Positions 43,414 to 52,145 are shown, counted from the stretch's first letter. The stretch is 64,000 bases of DNA from Nocardia aurantia (GCF_009604425.1 NZ_WEGI01000015.1:124001-188000), one strand, 5' to 3'. Notes: generated from the sequence alone by a model not told the origin. A program made the numbers and translations.

Positions 43414-44001
43414 TCAGAGTGCGGTCAGTGCGGTGTCGATGATGCGGTGCAACGCGGGGGCGTCGTGGACGCGAGCCATCACGCGCAGGCCCACGAGGGT
43501 GTTCATCACGAATTCGGCGGCCGCGCGCGGATCGGTGCCCGCCGTGAGGTCGCCTTCACGAGCGGCTCGTTCGAGCCGCTGGGTCAACTCGGCGACGACA
43601 TGTTCCTGTGCGTCGCGCACCGCGCGGGAGATCTCCGGATCGTGACCGGCCAGCTCGGTCGCTGTGTTCACGGCCAGGCAACCGCGCCGGATCGGTTGCG
43701 CCACATCCGTATCGATGAGGGAGTACAGGAATGCGCGGATCACCTCGCGCACCGGGCCGGGGCGGTCCAGATACCGCGCGGCGTTCTCCCGGCCCACCCG
43801 GTCGTAGCGGGCGATCGCCTGCTCGAACAGTTGCCGTTTGCTGCCGTACGCGTGGTAGAGGCTGCCCTTGCCGATTCCGGTCGCCTCCGCGAGCCGAGCC
43901 GGCGAGGTGCCGGCGTACCCGTAGGTCCAGAACGCCTCCATGGCCCGCTCGACCACCGCGTCCGGTTCGAAGTTCCGCGGCCTGCCCATGTCGACCACCA
44001 T
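43414..44001 (-). CDS. TetR-family regulator
   Basis: This 195-residue regulator has the TetR helix-turn-helix (YAGTSPARLAEATGIGKGSL, then YHAYGSKRQLFEQAI) and a C-terminal ligand domain of the TetR_C type. The frame opens at ATG 44001 (AAAGGG 3 bases before) or ATG 43989 (GGTGG), the latter giving MGRPRNFEPD, typical of the family. It is followed by the SDR gene on the same strand 84 bp away with its own operator. Autorepression and repression of the SDR are likely. Confidence 0.93.
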   Translation of the reverse strand: MVVDMGRPRNFEPDAVVERAMEAFWTYGYAGTSPARLAEATGIGKGSLYHAYGSKRQLFEQAIARYDRVGRENAARYLDRPGPVREVIRAFLYSLIDTDVAQPIRRGCLAVNTATELAGHDPEISRAVRDAQEHVVAELTQRLERAAREGDLTAGTDPRAAAEFVMNTLVGLRVMARVHDAPALHRIIDTALTAL

Positions 44002-44011
44002 ATGCCCTTTA

Positions 44012-44025
44012 TGACCTACAGGTCA
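44012..44025. promoter_or_regulatory. TetR operator before tetR gene
   Basis: TGACCT-N2-AGGTCA is a perfect 6-base dyad 11 bp before the TetR start, related to the element at 43358-43373. Confidence 0.68.
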
Positions 44026-44299
44026 ACAATTCGGCCTCCGCCGCTGGACAGCTCTCGGCGAGCGAATCCCGAAGGGCGAGGCCGACCCTCGGAGGTTCTC
44101 AGCACGGGGAACACGTTCGACAATCATTTCGTGGACAGTCCGGCCCGGCGAAACGGATGAGCCGGCGGTCCGGTCGGACCAACTCACCGAACAGCCCGGC
44201 CCGAACTCCTTTCGGCAACTAATCTGGAACAGAGGTAAATACGACGGGAGAACAGGAGGCGTCGAGATCGACACCACCGCCACCGCCTTCCCGCGCAGC

Positions 44300-45733
44300 A
44301 TGTTTCTGCGGGGAGTGCTCGGGATCGCAGTTGCCGGAGGTGCTTCGGCCGCCGGATTACCTCTCGCACACGCGGATCCGAGTCCGTCCACGTCTGCGGC
44401 GGCCGCGAACGCGAACTGGGCTTCGCTGCAGCGGCGGATCCAGGGCAGGGTCGTCCTCGCGCGCGACGAGGACTACGCGGCGGCCAAACAGATCTTCAAC
44501 GCCTATTACGATGCCGCGGCCCCGGCCGCGGTCGTGCAGGTCGCGTCCACCCAGGACGTCTCCGCCGCAATGGCTTTCGCGGCCGAGAACAGGCTGCGCG
44601 TGGCGGCCCGCTCGGGCGGGCACTCGTATCTGGGCATCTCCTCGGCGACCGGTGTGATGATCATCGACCTGCGGCGGCTGCGTGACGTCAGCTACCTGGA
44701 CGGCGCGGCGGTGGTCGAGCCCGGGCTCACCCTCTACGACATGTACGGGGCGCTGGACCGATTCGGGCAGATGATCCCGACCGGCATGTGCCCGATGGTC
44801 GGCGTCGCCGGGCTGACCCTCGGCGGCGGACTGGGATTCGAATCGCGGCGGTACGGGATGACCTGCGACCGGCTCACCGCGGCGACGGTGGTGCTGCCCG
44901 ACGGCCGGGTCGCGGAGGTGTCGAAGACCTCGCACCCGGATCTGCTGTGGGCGTTGCGCGGTGGCGGTCACTTCCTCGGCGTGGTCACCTCGTTCACGTT
45001 CGCCACCTGTCCCGCGGCCGCGAAAGACCTTGTGCAGGTGACTTTTCCCGGCGACAAGGCCGCCCAGGCGATCGCCGGGTGGTTGTCGTGGGTCACCACG
45101 GCCGAGCGCAGTCAGTGGGCCGACATCAGCATCGATGCTGACGGGGCGGGTGGTCTGCGGTGCTGGCTGCAGCTGGTGTGCCCGGCCGGTACCGGGGCCA
45201 CGGCCACCGCCGCGCTCGCGGACGCGGTCGGTGTCGCCCCGGTGACCGTCGAGAGCCGCACGCTGTCGCACATGGAGACCGTCACCTTCCTCGCCGGGGG
45301 CGGGGGCACCGAACCGAGGTCCGGCTTCGCCAACGGCTCCGACGTGGTCCGGGAACTCACCCCGGAGGTGATCATGGTGATCGTCGAGGCGATCACCATG
45401 TTCTCCCGGTCCGGCCACACCGGCTGGGTGCAGATCAACTCCCTCGACGGCGCGGTGCGCGACACCACACCCGATCAGGCCGCCTTCCCGTGGCGGCATC
45501 ACGCGGCGCTGGTGGAATGGGGTGCCTACGAACCCAATCCGCCGGAGGAGTCCCGGGCCTGGATCGCCGACGCGCACAAGCTGATCCGGCCCGCCTCGGC
45601 CGGCGCCTATGTCAACTATCTGGAGCCCGGCGATCGGGTCGAGCGCTACTTCGGCCGAAATTATCAGCGCTTCCACGATATTCGCGCGCGCGTCGATCCG
45701 GATCGCCGAATGCACAGCGCGCTCATCGGCTGA
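44300..45733 (+). CDS. Exported FAD-linked (BBE-type) oxidoreductase
   Basis: This ~477-residue flavoprotein has the FAD-binding PCMH domain: VAARSGGHSYLGISSATG (the His that holds FAD), then GVAGLTLGGGLGFESRRYG. The C-terminus carries the berberine-bridge segment (YVNYLEPGDRVERYFGRNYQ). It probably oxidises a sugar or alkaloid-like alcohol. The N-terminus is a signal peptide (MFLRGVLGIAVAGGASAAG, then HADP). No good ribosome site precedes ATG 44300; AGGAGG at 44253-44258 sits instead 8 bases before an in-frame ATC at 44267. The true start is uncertain. Confidence 0.9.
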   Translation: MFLRGVLGIAVAGGASAAGLPLAHADPSPSTSAAAANANWASLQRRIQGRVVLARDEDYAAAKQIFNAYYDAAAPAAVVQVASTQDVSAAMAFAAENRLRVAARSGGHSYLGISSATGVMIIDLRRLRDVSYLDGAAVVEPGLTLYDMYGALDRFGQMIPTGMCPMVGVAGLTLGGGLGFESRRYGMTCDRLTAATVVLPDGRVAEVSKTSHPDLLWALRGGGHFLGVVTSFTFATCPAAAKDLVQVTFPGDKAAQAIAGWLSWVTTAERSQWADISIDADGAGGLRCWLQLVCPAGTGATATAALADAVGVAPVTVESRTLSHMETVTFLAGGGGTEPRSGFANGSDVVRELTPEVIMVIVEAITMFSRSGHTGWVQINSLDGAVRDTTPDQAAFPWRHHAALVEWGAYEPNPPEESRAWIADAHKLIRPASAGAYVNYLEPGDRVERYFGRNYQRFHDIRARVDPDRRMHSALIG

Positions 45734-45751
45734 TCGCGGCCCGCGGGTGAA

Positions 45752-46993
45752 TCAGGAGGCAGCGGGCGCGATCTCGGCGCCGCTCGCGCGGCGGCGCACC
45801 AGCACCACGAGCACGATCAGGCACAGTACCGCCACTCCCACCGCGAAAACCTGTACCGCCCTCAGCAATCCGGACACGGTGGCGAGGAAGCCGACTCCCA
45901 CCGCCGGAACGCCGGTGCCGAGGTAGAGGACCACGAGGAAGGTCGACGCCACCTCGGCGTGCCGCCCGGCGGGCGCGGCGTGGTTGACGGCGGTGAGCCC
46001 GCCGAGGAACACCAGGCCGTGGCCCACCCCCGCGGTGACGGTCGCGACGAGCAGCAAGGTCAGCGACGAGACGCTGCCGGCCACCGCCAGCAGGATCAGC
46101 CCCACCGCCACCAGCGGCAGGCCCGAGAGTTGCAGCGCCCGAGCCGATCTCCCGTAACCCAGGACCTGGGCCACGGCCGAGCACGCCAGCACCGACGCCA
46201 CCGCCGCCCCACCGAGCAGCAGATTCCGGCTGCCGGACAACGTCGCCACGTAGGTCGGGACGAGCGTGAGCGCGAGCCCCACCACCGCGAACGCCAGGAA
46301 TCCGGCCGAGCCGCTGGTGGCGAAGATGCCCCGCATCGCGACCGGGATCTCCGGCCGCCGCGGCCGCCACCGCGCGGTCACGGTGGTAGCCGGCAGCAGC
46401 GCGACCGTCACCGCGGCCGGGATCAGCAGCACGATCTCCAGCCCGAACGGGGTCACCCGCGGCGCCGGAAAGTATTGCGCCAGAAGACCTGCCAGCAACG
46501 GCCCGGTACCCAGCCCACCCACCGACGCGATCGTCGAGACCAGCGAGGCCCGGCGCCGATCACCGTTCGGTTCCAACTCGTTGAGCGCCGCGGTCAACGG
46601 CCCCGATGCGGCCCCGAGCGCGACACCCTGCAGAATCCGGGCCGCGAACAACCAGACGACATTCTGGGCCAGCGCGAACGCCACCGACCCGAGCACCGCG
46701 AGCGCGACCGCCGGCACCAGCACCCGCCGCCGCCCGACCGCATCCGACAAGGGCCCCGCGACCAGCAGCGACGGAATCAACACGGCCACATAGACGGCGA
46801 AGATCAGGGTCACCGTCAACGCCGAGAAACCGAACTTCAGCTGATAGCCGTGATACAGCGGCGTCGGCAGATTGGTCCCGATGAGCAGGATCAACAGGGT
46901 GTAACCGGCGGCCCAGAACCGAAGCCCGCCAGCGGCTTTCGATGGCTCCGCCCCGGCCGAGCGGAACGTGGACGAGGTACGAGTGTGCGCCAT
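45752..46993 (-). CDS. MFS transporter
   Basis: This 413-residue permease has twelve hydrophobic segments and the loop-2 signature GPLSDAVGRRR. It resembles drug- or metabolite-efflux members. GGGGAG precedes ATG 46993 (MAHTRTSS). It is divergent from an ArsR gene, and two identical operators occupy the intergenic gap, so it is the obvious target of that repressor. Confidence 0.93.
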   Translation of the reverse strand: MAHTRTSSTFRSAGAEPSKAAGGLRFWAAGYTLLILLIGTNLPTPLYHGYQLKFGFSALTVTLIFAVYVAVLIPSLLVAGPLSDAVGRRRVLVPAVALAVLGSVAFALAQNVVWLFAARILQGVALGAASGPLTAALNELEPNGDRRRASLVSTIASVGGLGTGPLLAGLLAQYFPAPRVTPFGLEIVLLIPAAVTVALLPATTVTARWRPRRPEIPVAMRGIFATSGSAGFLAFAVVGLALTLVPTYVATLSGSRNLLLGGAAVASVLACSAVAQVLGYGRSARALQLSGLPLVAVGLILLAVAGSVSSLTLLLVATVTAGVGHGLVFLGGLTAVNHAAPAGRHAEVASTFLVVLYLGTGVPAVGVGFLATVSGLLRAVQVFAVGVAVLCLIVLVVLVRRRASGAEIAPAAS

Positions 46994-47012
46994 GACGTCT
47001 CCCCAACGGTCT

Positions 47013-47059
47013 ATGTTCGATTTTCCTGAACATAACACATGTTCGGATCTGTCGAACAT
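47013..47059. promoter_or_regulatory. Two identical ArsR operators (ATGTTC-N9-GAACAT)
   Basis: Two copies of ATGTTC-N9-GAACAT, at 47013-47033 and 47039-47059, lie 26 bp apart (about 2.5 helical turns) between the MFS and ArsR starts. The 6-base arms are perfect in both copies. Their position predicts repression of both genes. Confidence 0.78.
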
Positions 47060-47078
47060 GAGTGGCTATGCTGTCCAC

Positions 47079-47432
47079 ATGGCGAGCCGTACTTCCACCG
47101 AACTGGTCCACCCCGATGTGGCCGACCTCGACTTCGCGACCGTCCTGGCCGCCCTCGGTGATCCGGTCCGGCTGGCCATCGTCGCCCGCCTCGCCGATGC
47201 CGATCCGGCTGTCGGACTCGCCTGTACCACTTTCGCACTCCCGGTCAGCAAGTCCACCCAGAGCGGCCATTTCCGAACCCTCCGCGAGGCCGGCATCATC
47301 CGCCAGCGCGACGAGGGCACCCGCCGCTACAACAGCCTCCGCCGCACCGACCTCGACGCCCGCTTCCCCGGCCTCCTCACCCTCGCGATCCCGCAGGGCC
47401 GCAAGGTGATCGAGAACTGGTGCGAGCGGTGA
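47079..47432 (+). CDS. ArsR-family helix-turn-helix regulator
   Basis: This 117-residue regulator has the ArsR winged helix (DFATVLAALGDPVRLAIVAR, then SKSTQSGHFRTLREAGIIRQ). It lacks the classic metal-binding cysteine cluster of ArsR/SmtB, so a non-metal cue or drug is possible. ATG 47079 is preferred because the in-frame ATG at 47058 lies inside an operator. It is divergent from the MFS gene. Confidence 0.88.
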   Translation: MASRTSTELVHPDVADLDFATVLAALGDPVRLAIVARLADADPAVGLACTTFALPVSKSTQSGHFRTLREAGIIRQRDEGTRRYNSLRRTDLDARFPGLLTLAIPQGRKVIENWCER

Positions 47433-47441
47433 GCCGCCCCG

Positions 47442-47627
47442 CTACCGCGACCGCGCGCGAATGCCGGGGTCGTCGTAGCCGGGCGGGGCGAGGTCCGGCC
47501 ACTGCGGGCCGAGGATGCCGAGCAGGCGTCTCGCCTCGGCGCACACGGTCGGATGGCAGTTCTCGTGGAACCGCATGAGCGCTTCGGCGCTGGCTTTCAG
47601 GACGTCGTCGGCGCGTTCGGGCACCAT
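47442..47627 (-). CDS. Small hypothetical protein
   Basis: This 61-residue protein (MVPERADDVLKASAEALMRF) is helical with two cysteines and a Pro-rich C-terminus; no family is recognised. Its ATG overlaps the stop of the upstream small winged-helix gene (TGATG), so the two are co-translated. Confidence 0.6.
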   Translation of the reverse strand: MVPERADDVLKASAEALMRFHENCHPTVCAEARRLLGILGPQWPDLAPPGYDDPGIRARSR

Positions 47628-47839
47628 CACCGCACTGCCTTCAAGCCGAGCGTGCTGATGGACCATCGGGCTTCGCCTTTCGGCGAGGCGATCCAGCCGC
47701 GCCGGGCGAGCGTGCTGATGGCCTTCCGGGCGGCATGGCCGGTCAGCTCTGCCTGCCGGGCGATCTGCCCGCTGTCGAGCAGTCCGCCGGGTGCGAGCAG
47801 GCGGAGCACCTGTTCTTCCGGGTAAGCGCGAATGGGCAT
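47627..47839 (-). CDS. Small winged-helix-like protein
   Basis: This 70-residue protein reads as a winged helix (LLDSGQIARQAELTGHAARK, then AISTLARRGWIASP). It could be a small DNA-binding regulator controlling its two-gene operon; the TGGCA dyads upstream (47980-47998) are a candidate target. No named family is recognised. Confidence 0.62.
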   Translation of the reverse strand: MPIRAYPEEQVLRLLAPGGLLDSGQIARQAELTGHAARKAISTLARRGWIASPKGEARWSISTLGLKAVR

Positions 47840-47979
47840 CGCGGCTCCTGTCGTGTGTATGCGAGAGGTCCCGGCGCTGCCCGGCGGGATCCGGGCTGCG
47901 GCCACAGAGTTGTCAGCGCCGGGACCTGGTAATGAGCGTCACAGGTACCCAGGGTGACCTCAATGGCACTGCCGCCGTA

Positions 47980-47998
47980 GTGGCAACGGAAGTGCCAC
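47980..47998. promoter_or_regulatory. GTGGCA-N7-TGCCAC dyad
   Basis: A perfect 6-base dyad with extra half-sites (TGGCACTGCC at 47964 and GTGGCA at 48001) in the divergent gap between the small winged-helix gene and the 48059 gene. A plausible operator. Confidence 0.5.
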
Positions 47999-48028
47999 AA
48001 GTGGCATCAAGAAGTGTTGTGGTGGTTG

Positions 48029-48047
48029 ATGTTCCGCTTGCGAACAT
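48029..48047. promoter_or_regulatory. ATGTTC-N7-GAACAT dyad
   Basis: The arms equal those of the ArsR operators at 47013-47059 but the spacer is 7 rather than 9 bases. It lies 11 bases before the 48059 start. A different spacing usually means a different protein, so the link to ArsR is uncertain. Confidence 0.4.
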
Positions 48048-48058
48048 ATATTGGACCC

Positions 48059-48538
48059 ATGTCGGAAATCAGTGATGTGACGGCGGTGCTGGCGGGATTG
48101 TCGGACGACGATCTGCTGGCCGTGGTGCTGGGGGCGACCACCGGGCGGCCGCGGCTGGATCGGCTGCACCTGGTCGCGGCCGACCTGGCGGCGCAGGGTG
48201 GTCATGCGACGCCCGGAGTCGCTGTGAGTTCCGCCACCGAGCTGCCGGAAATCGTGGTGGAGCCGATCGTCGAGGAGCCGTTCGGGCAGGTCGGGGGCGC
48301 GGCCGGGATTCCCGGGGTGGCCGTTTCGGGCGGCCTCGGTGCGTACGGTCCCGGCGGCGTACCTACTTGGGAGTCAGTTCGGGATAAGGTCGAGCAGCGG
48401 TTCGGGACCGCGCAGGGGATGGGGGAACTGTCCTCGCAGGCGCCGACCGGCCGCACCGTGGAAGAACAGTGGGACGCGCGGGAGAAGGCCGCGCGCGAGC
48501 GCCTGGATCGGATCCGCAAGTCGATGCACGACGAGTGA
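48059..48538 (+). CDS. Conserved hypothetical protein
   Basis: This 159-residue protein opens with an acidic helical region (MSEISDVTAVLAGLSDDDLL), has a Gly/Pro/Val-rich middle and ends in a charged helix (EEQWDAREKAARERLDRIRK). No family is recognised. It lies 40 bp before a larger conserved gene on the same strand and is likely co-transcribed with it. Confidence 0.7.
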   Translation: MSEISDVTAVLAGLSDDDLLAVVLGATTGRPRLDRLHLVAADLAAQGGHATPGVAVSSATELPEIVVEPIVEEPFGQVGGAAGIPGVAVSGGLGAYGPGGVPTWESVRDKVEQRFGTAQGMGELSSQAPTGRTVEEQWDAREKAARERLDRIRKSMHDE

Positions 48539-48578
48539 CCGGGCCTCCGGCGGCCCGGAGAGGATGAGGGTGGGTTCG

Positions 48579-49598
48579 ATGACCGAGCCGCGGGAGATCG
48601 CCGCACGACTGCTGGACGCGCAGGTCGACTTCCTGCTGGCGGAGGTGAGCGGTGACCGCCTCGCGGAGGTGGTCGCGCGCGATGTCGCCGATGCCCTCGT
48701 CGTCGCGGACACCGTCGTCTTCCGCGATGTCGTGGGGATCGAGCAGGCCAAGGCGACCGTGCGCAAGGTCGTCGACCGTTCCGACAGTCCGCTGCTGCGG
48801 GACCTGGCCGGCGTGCTGTCCGACGCGTTGTACGACCACATCGTCGGCAACGAGGAGTACACCCTCGGCGACGTGGTGGACCGCGATCCGGTCGAGGCCC
48901 TGGTGGAGAAGCTGCTGGGCCTGCATCACGCGCAGGAGCGGCTGCTGGACCGCCTCGGTGAGGCGCCGCTGGCCGCGCCGGTCGCTTCCAAATTCGTCGA
49001 CATGCTCGTCGACGACATTCTCGAGGCGAACAAGAAGGTGGTCGGCAAGGTGCCGGGCATGACGTCGCTGATGTCGCTCGGCCAGTCCGCGGTCAAGAGC
49101 GCGAAGAAGGCCGCGGAGGGCAGCTTCGTCGGCGATATGGCCAACCGCGGCACCCTCTACGCGCTCCGCCGCGTCACCAACGCCATCCGCGAGACCCTGC
49201 GCGAGGCGCCCGTGCACGGCGCCGCCATGCAGTTCTGGGATCTGCACGCCGGTGAGCCGGTCAGCGGGCTGCGACAGTATTTGACCCAGCACGACCTGCG
49301 CGAACTCGTGCTGATCGGGCATCGCGTCGCCACCGGCACCCGCAACAAGGAATACGTCGGGCTGCTGCTCGACGAGGCGGTCGAAGTCTTCTTCACCAAG
49401 TACGGCGACCACACCCTCGCCGCGCTGTTGCCGGAACTGGGCCTGACCGCCGACGACATCACCGAGGAGATCCTGCGATACGGCCCGGCCGTGATCGAGG
49501 CCGCGAAGCGCGACGGCGTACTGGCCGAACTGATCCGGTCCCGGCTGGAGCCGTTCTACACCTCGGACGCGGTGCTGGAGATCCTCGGCGCCGCCTGA
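48579..49598 (+). CDS. Conserved hypothetical helical protein
   Basis: This 339-residue protein is almost entirely helical and resembles conserved actinobacterial proteins of unknown function. Distinctive stretches are EIAARLLDAQVDFLLAEVSG near the N-terminus and AKKAAEGSFVGDMANRGTLY near residue 175. No membrane helix or enzyme motif is seen. In-frame starts at 48564 and 48579 are both possible. The 3' end overlaps the convergent aldolase gene by 43 bp. Confidence 0.72.
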   Translation: MTEPREIAARLLDAQVDFLLAEVSGDRLAEVVARDVADALVVADTVVFRDVVGIEQAKATVRKVVDRSDSPLLRDLAGVLSDALYDHIVGNEEYTLGDVVDRDPVEALVEKLLGLHHAQERLLDRLGEAPLAAPVASKFVDMLVDDILEANKKVVGKVPGMTSLMSLGQSAVKSAKKAAEGSFVGDMANRGTLYALRRVTNAIRETLREAPVHGAAMQFWDLHAGEPVSGLRQYLTQHDLRELVLIGHRVATGTRNKEYVGLLLDEAVEVFFTKYGDHTLAALLPELGLTADDITEEILRYGPAVIEAAKRDGVLAELIRSRLEPFYTSDAVLEILGAA

Positions 49599-50221
49599 GC
49601 CGGGCCCAGAGCGCGGACGAAATCCGCTGCGCGCGCGGCTATCTCGTTCCATCGGGCCGCGGCCACCGCGGCGGGCGGCACGACCCCGGTGCCCGCGGAC
49701 ACCGCGATCGCGCCGTGCGTGAGGAATTCGGCGGCGTTGCCGGTGTCGACCCCACCCGACGGGATCAGCGGTACATCGGGGAAAGGGCCGCGCAGATCCG
49801 CGAGATAACCCGGGCCGAACAGCCGCGCCGGAAAGATCTTCACGGCGGCGGCGCCGAGATCCAGTGCCTGGAGTACCTCGCTCGGCGTGAGCGCACCCAT
49901 CACCACCGGAACATCATGCCGGGCAGCGACTTTCGCGACCTCCGGCCGCAGGCCCGGCGTGACCAGGAAACGCGCCCCGGCCGCGACGGCCGCTTCTGCC
50001 TGTTCGGCGGTGAGCACCGTGCCCGCCCCGAGCACGGCGATCGCGGAGCCGGCCGCCGCCCGCAGCGCCTCGACCACACCGGGTGTGGTGAAAGTGAGCT
50101 CCACGGCGCGGATTCCGGCCCCGGCGAGCGTGTCGGCGAGCGCGCGTGGATCGGGGATGTGCGGGGCGCGCACGACCGTCAGCGCCCGGTCGGCGCGAAA
50201 CACCTCCACAGCCGTCGTCAT
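49556..50221 (-). CDS. eda: KDPG/KHG aldolase
   Basis: This 221-residue class I aldolase cleaves 2-keto-3-deoxy-6-phosphogluconate or 4-hydroxy-2-oxoglutarate to pyruvate and a second product. Motifs: GAGTVLTAEQAEAAVAAGAR, FLVTPGLRPEV and the Schiff-base lysine in GAAAVKIFPARLFGPGYL, then VPLIPSGGVD. It stands 40 bp after a PLP D-amino-acid lyase on the same strand, so here it may cleave hydroxy-oxo acids made from hydroxy-amino acids rather than serve the Entner-Doudoroff route. Confidence 0.92.
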   Translation of the reverse strand: MTTAVEVFRADRALTVVRAPHIPDPRALADTLAGAGIRAVELTFTTPGVVEALRAAAGSAIAVLGAGTVLTAEQAEAAVAAGARFLVTPGLRPEVAKVAARHDVPVVMGALTPSEVLQALDLGAAAVKIFPARLFGPGYLADLRGPFPDVPLIPSGGVDTGNAAEFLTHGAIAVSAGTGVVPPAAVAAARWNEIAARAADFVRALGPAQAAPRISSTASEV

Positions 50222-50260
50222 GGCCTGTGACTCTCCCTCGCGCGCAAGCTGTTTCGCCGA

Positions 50261-51589
50261 TCAGAAAAAGGTGTGCAGGAAGTCGACCACCCGGGGGCGC
50301 TCGGCATCGGCGTCGTCGATCACCGGGATCAGCCGCCACTTGTCGAATGCGGTGCAGGGGTGCGACAGTCCGAGCCGCACCACGCTGCCGATCGGGACAT
50401 CACCACCGCCGGGCAGCCGCAGGAATGTGTGCTGGTCGTTGAGTTTCGACACATGTGCCGCCGCCGACATCGTGCCCGCAATCCGCTCCGCCGTCACCGC
50501 CCCGGAACCCGAAACCGACTGCGGCACGGGCATTCCCTCGTCGTACGGCAGATCCCGCTTGCCGGCATCGAGCAACGCGAGCTCCGGCTCCGGCCGGGAG
50601 ACGGTACGCGCCCACCCGTGCATCGCCGACCGCAGCGGCCGCTCGGTCCGACCGGCGATCAACGGCGACAGTCCGGCGTAGAAACCGTCGTCGTGGATCA
50701 GATAGGCACCGGATCGCAGCACCACGGTGGTGGGCACCTCGGCATCGGCGGCCGTCCGGGCCAGCCGCTCCGCCGCCAGGTCCGGAAAGGCGCTACCGCC
50801 CGCCGTGACGATCGCCCGACGCGGATACCGGCCACGCAATTCCCCGTGCAGCCGCGCCAATTCGTCGAGATACCCGCGCACGGCCGCGAGCCCGGCGGGG
50901 GAGCGGTCCCGAGCGAACGGACCCTCGTAACCGCCGACGCCCGCCAGCTCCAGATGGGCGGATCGCTCGATCGCCGCGGCAACCTCCAGCGCCGCCGCGA
51001 CACTACGCGCCCCGGTGCGGCCGCGCGGCCCGCCGAGCTCGACGAGCACCGACACCCGCACCCCGGCCGGAGCGCCGGCCAGATGCCGGTCCATCGCCTC
51101 GACGGTCACCACGTCGTCGGCCCAGCAGAGCAGATCGAAGGACGGATCGTCCGCGAGTTCGGCGGCGGCCCAGGCCAATCCGACCGGATCGACCAGCGTG
51201 TTGGCGATCAGGATGCGCCGCACCCCGAACCGCCGCGCCACCTGCGCCTGCCAGCCCGTGGCCAGCGTGACACCCCAGGCCCCGGCCGCGAGTTGCTCGC
51301 CCCACAACTGCGGGGACATCGTGGTCTTACCGTGCGGGGCCAGCCGCACCCCGGCAGCGCCCACCCACTCGGCCATCACGGCGAGATTGTTGTCCAGCGC
51401 ACCACGGTCGATGGTGAGCACCGGCGTCTGCAACTCGTCGAGATGCGGTGTGGTGGCGAGGTATTCGCGAACCGTCCGCCCCCACGCCACCGGCGGCAGT
51501 GCCTTGTGCTCGGGCCCGATCACCCGATCGTGCAGGGCCCGCACCGCTGCCGGCCGGATCGCGGGGACGGTACCGGTGTCGCCGATCAC
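50261..51589 (-). CDS. Alanine-racemase-fold D-amino acid deaminase/aldolase (DSD1-like)
   Basis: This 442-residue PLP enzyme has the type III barrel with the lysine in LAPHGKTTMSPQLW, and a C-terminal metal-binding domain (GLSHPCTAFDKWRLIPVIDD), the signature of D-serine dehydratase/D-threonine aldolase-like proteins. It likely deaminates or cleaves a D-beta-hydroxy amino acid. It is first in a two-gene operon with the KDPG aldolase. Confidence 0.88.
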   Translation of the reverse strand: MIGDTGTVPAIRPAAVRALHDRVIGPEHKALPPVAWGRTVREYLATTPHLDELQTPVLTIDRGALDNNLAVMAEWVGAAGVRLAPHGKTTMSPQLWGEQLAAGAWGVTLATGWQAQVARRFGVRRILIANTLVDPVGLAWAAAELADDPSFDLLCWADDVVTVEAMDRHLAGAPAGVRVSVLVELGGPRGRTGARSVAAALEVAAAIERSAHLELAGVGGYEGPFARDRSPAGLAAVRGYLDELARLHGELRGRYPRRAIVTAGGSAFPDLAAERLARTAADAEVPTTVVLRSGAYLIHDDGFYAGLSPLIAGRTERPLRSAMHGWARTVSRPEPELALLDAGKRDLPYDEGMPVPQSVSGSGAVTAERIAGTMSAAAHVSKLNDQHTFLRLPGGGDVPIGSVVRLGLSHPCTAFDKWRLIPVIDDADAERPRVVDFLHTFF

Positions 51590-52111
51590 GGTGAGCTCCT
51601 TCGAGTCTCGCCCCCGCCGGGGATGTCACTGCGTGACGGGCAACGGCCGCCGGGTTCCCGGCAACGACCGTCATTGTCACGACCGGCCGCGATGCGCACA
51701 AGCCCACCCGTACCTCGATGCCGCGCCGCTGCCGCCCGCAACAATCCGAAACCACTTCGGCGACGTGACATAGACATCCGCACCGGTAGGCGAAAATCTG
51801 TCGTGTCGGGTGTAGACATTCGTTGCGGTCCGATATACAGTCACTGTCGTTCGAAGAGAAGAGTCCAGAGGCCGGGCAGGTGAACTGCCCGGAGTACACA
51901 GTTCCACCGCCCCCTCCGGCGGAGACGGGAACCCGGCGCAATCGGCCGGCCCGCCGGAGGCGGGGCGGGAACAGCACGACCGAGTGAACAACGCGGCAGA
52001 ACCCCGCAACCCAGGAGGTGGTGAGTACTGAGTAGATATCTTTCGGTTCCGCATTCCCGGGAAGTGCCGGGTGCGATGCAAGGGACCGGCCCGCACGGCC
52101 GGTGAACAGAA

Positions 52112-52140
52112 TTGACAGTTGATCCCCCTCTTCCGATAAC
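52112..52140 (+). promoter_or_regulatory. Sigma-70-like promoter before merR
   Basis: TTGACA-N17-GATAAC. The -35 is a perfect consensus; the spacing is ideal. Transcripts would start just upstream of or within the hairpin at 52146-52169. Confidence 0.75.
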
Positions 52141-52145
52141 CCCGG

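Noticed and set aside
47013-47059. LexA/SOS boxes
   Set aside because: Actinobacterial SOS boxes read GAAC-N4-GTTC; here the arms are in the opposite order and the spacer is 9.
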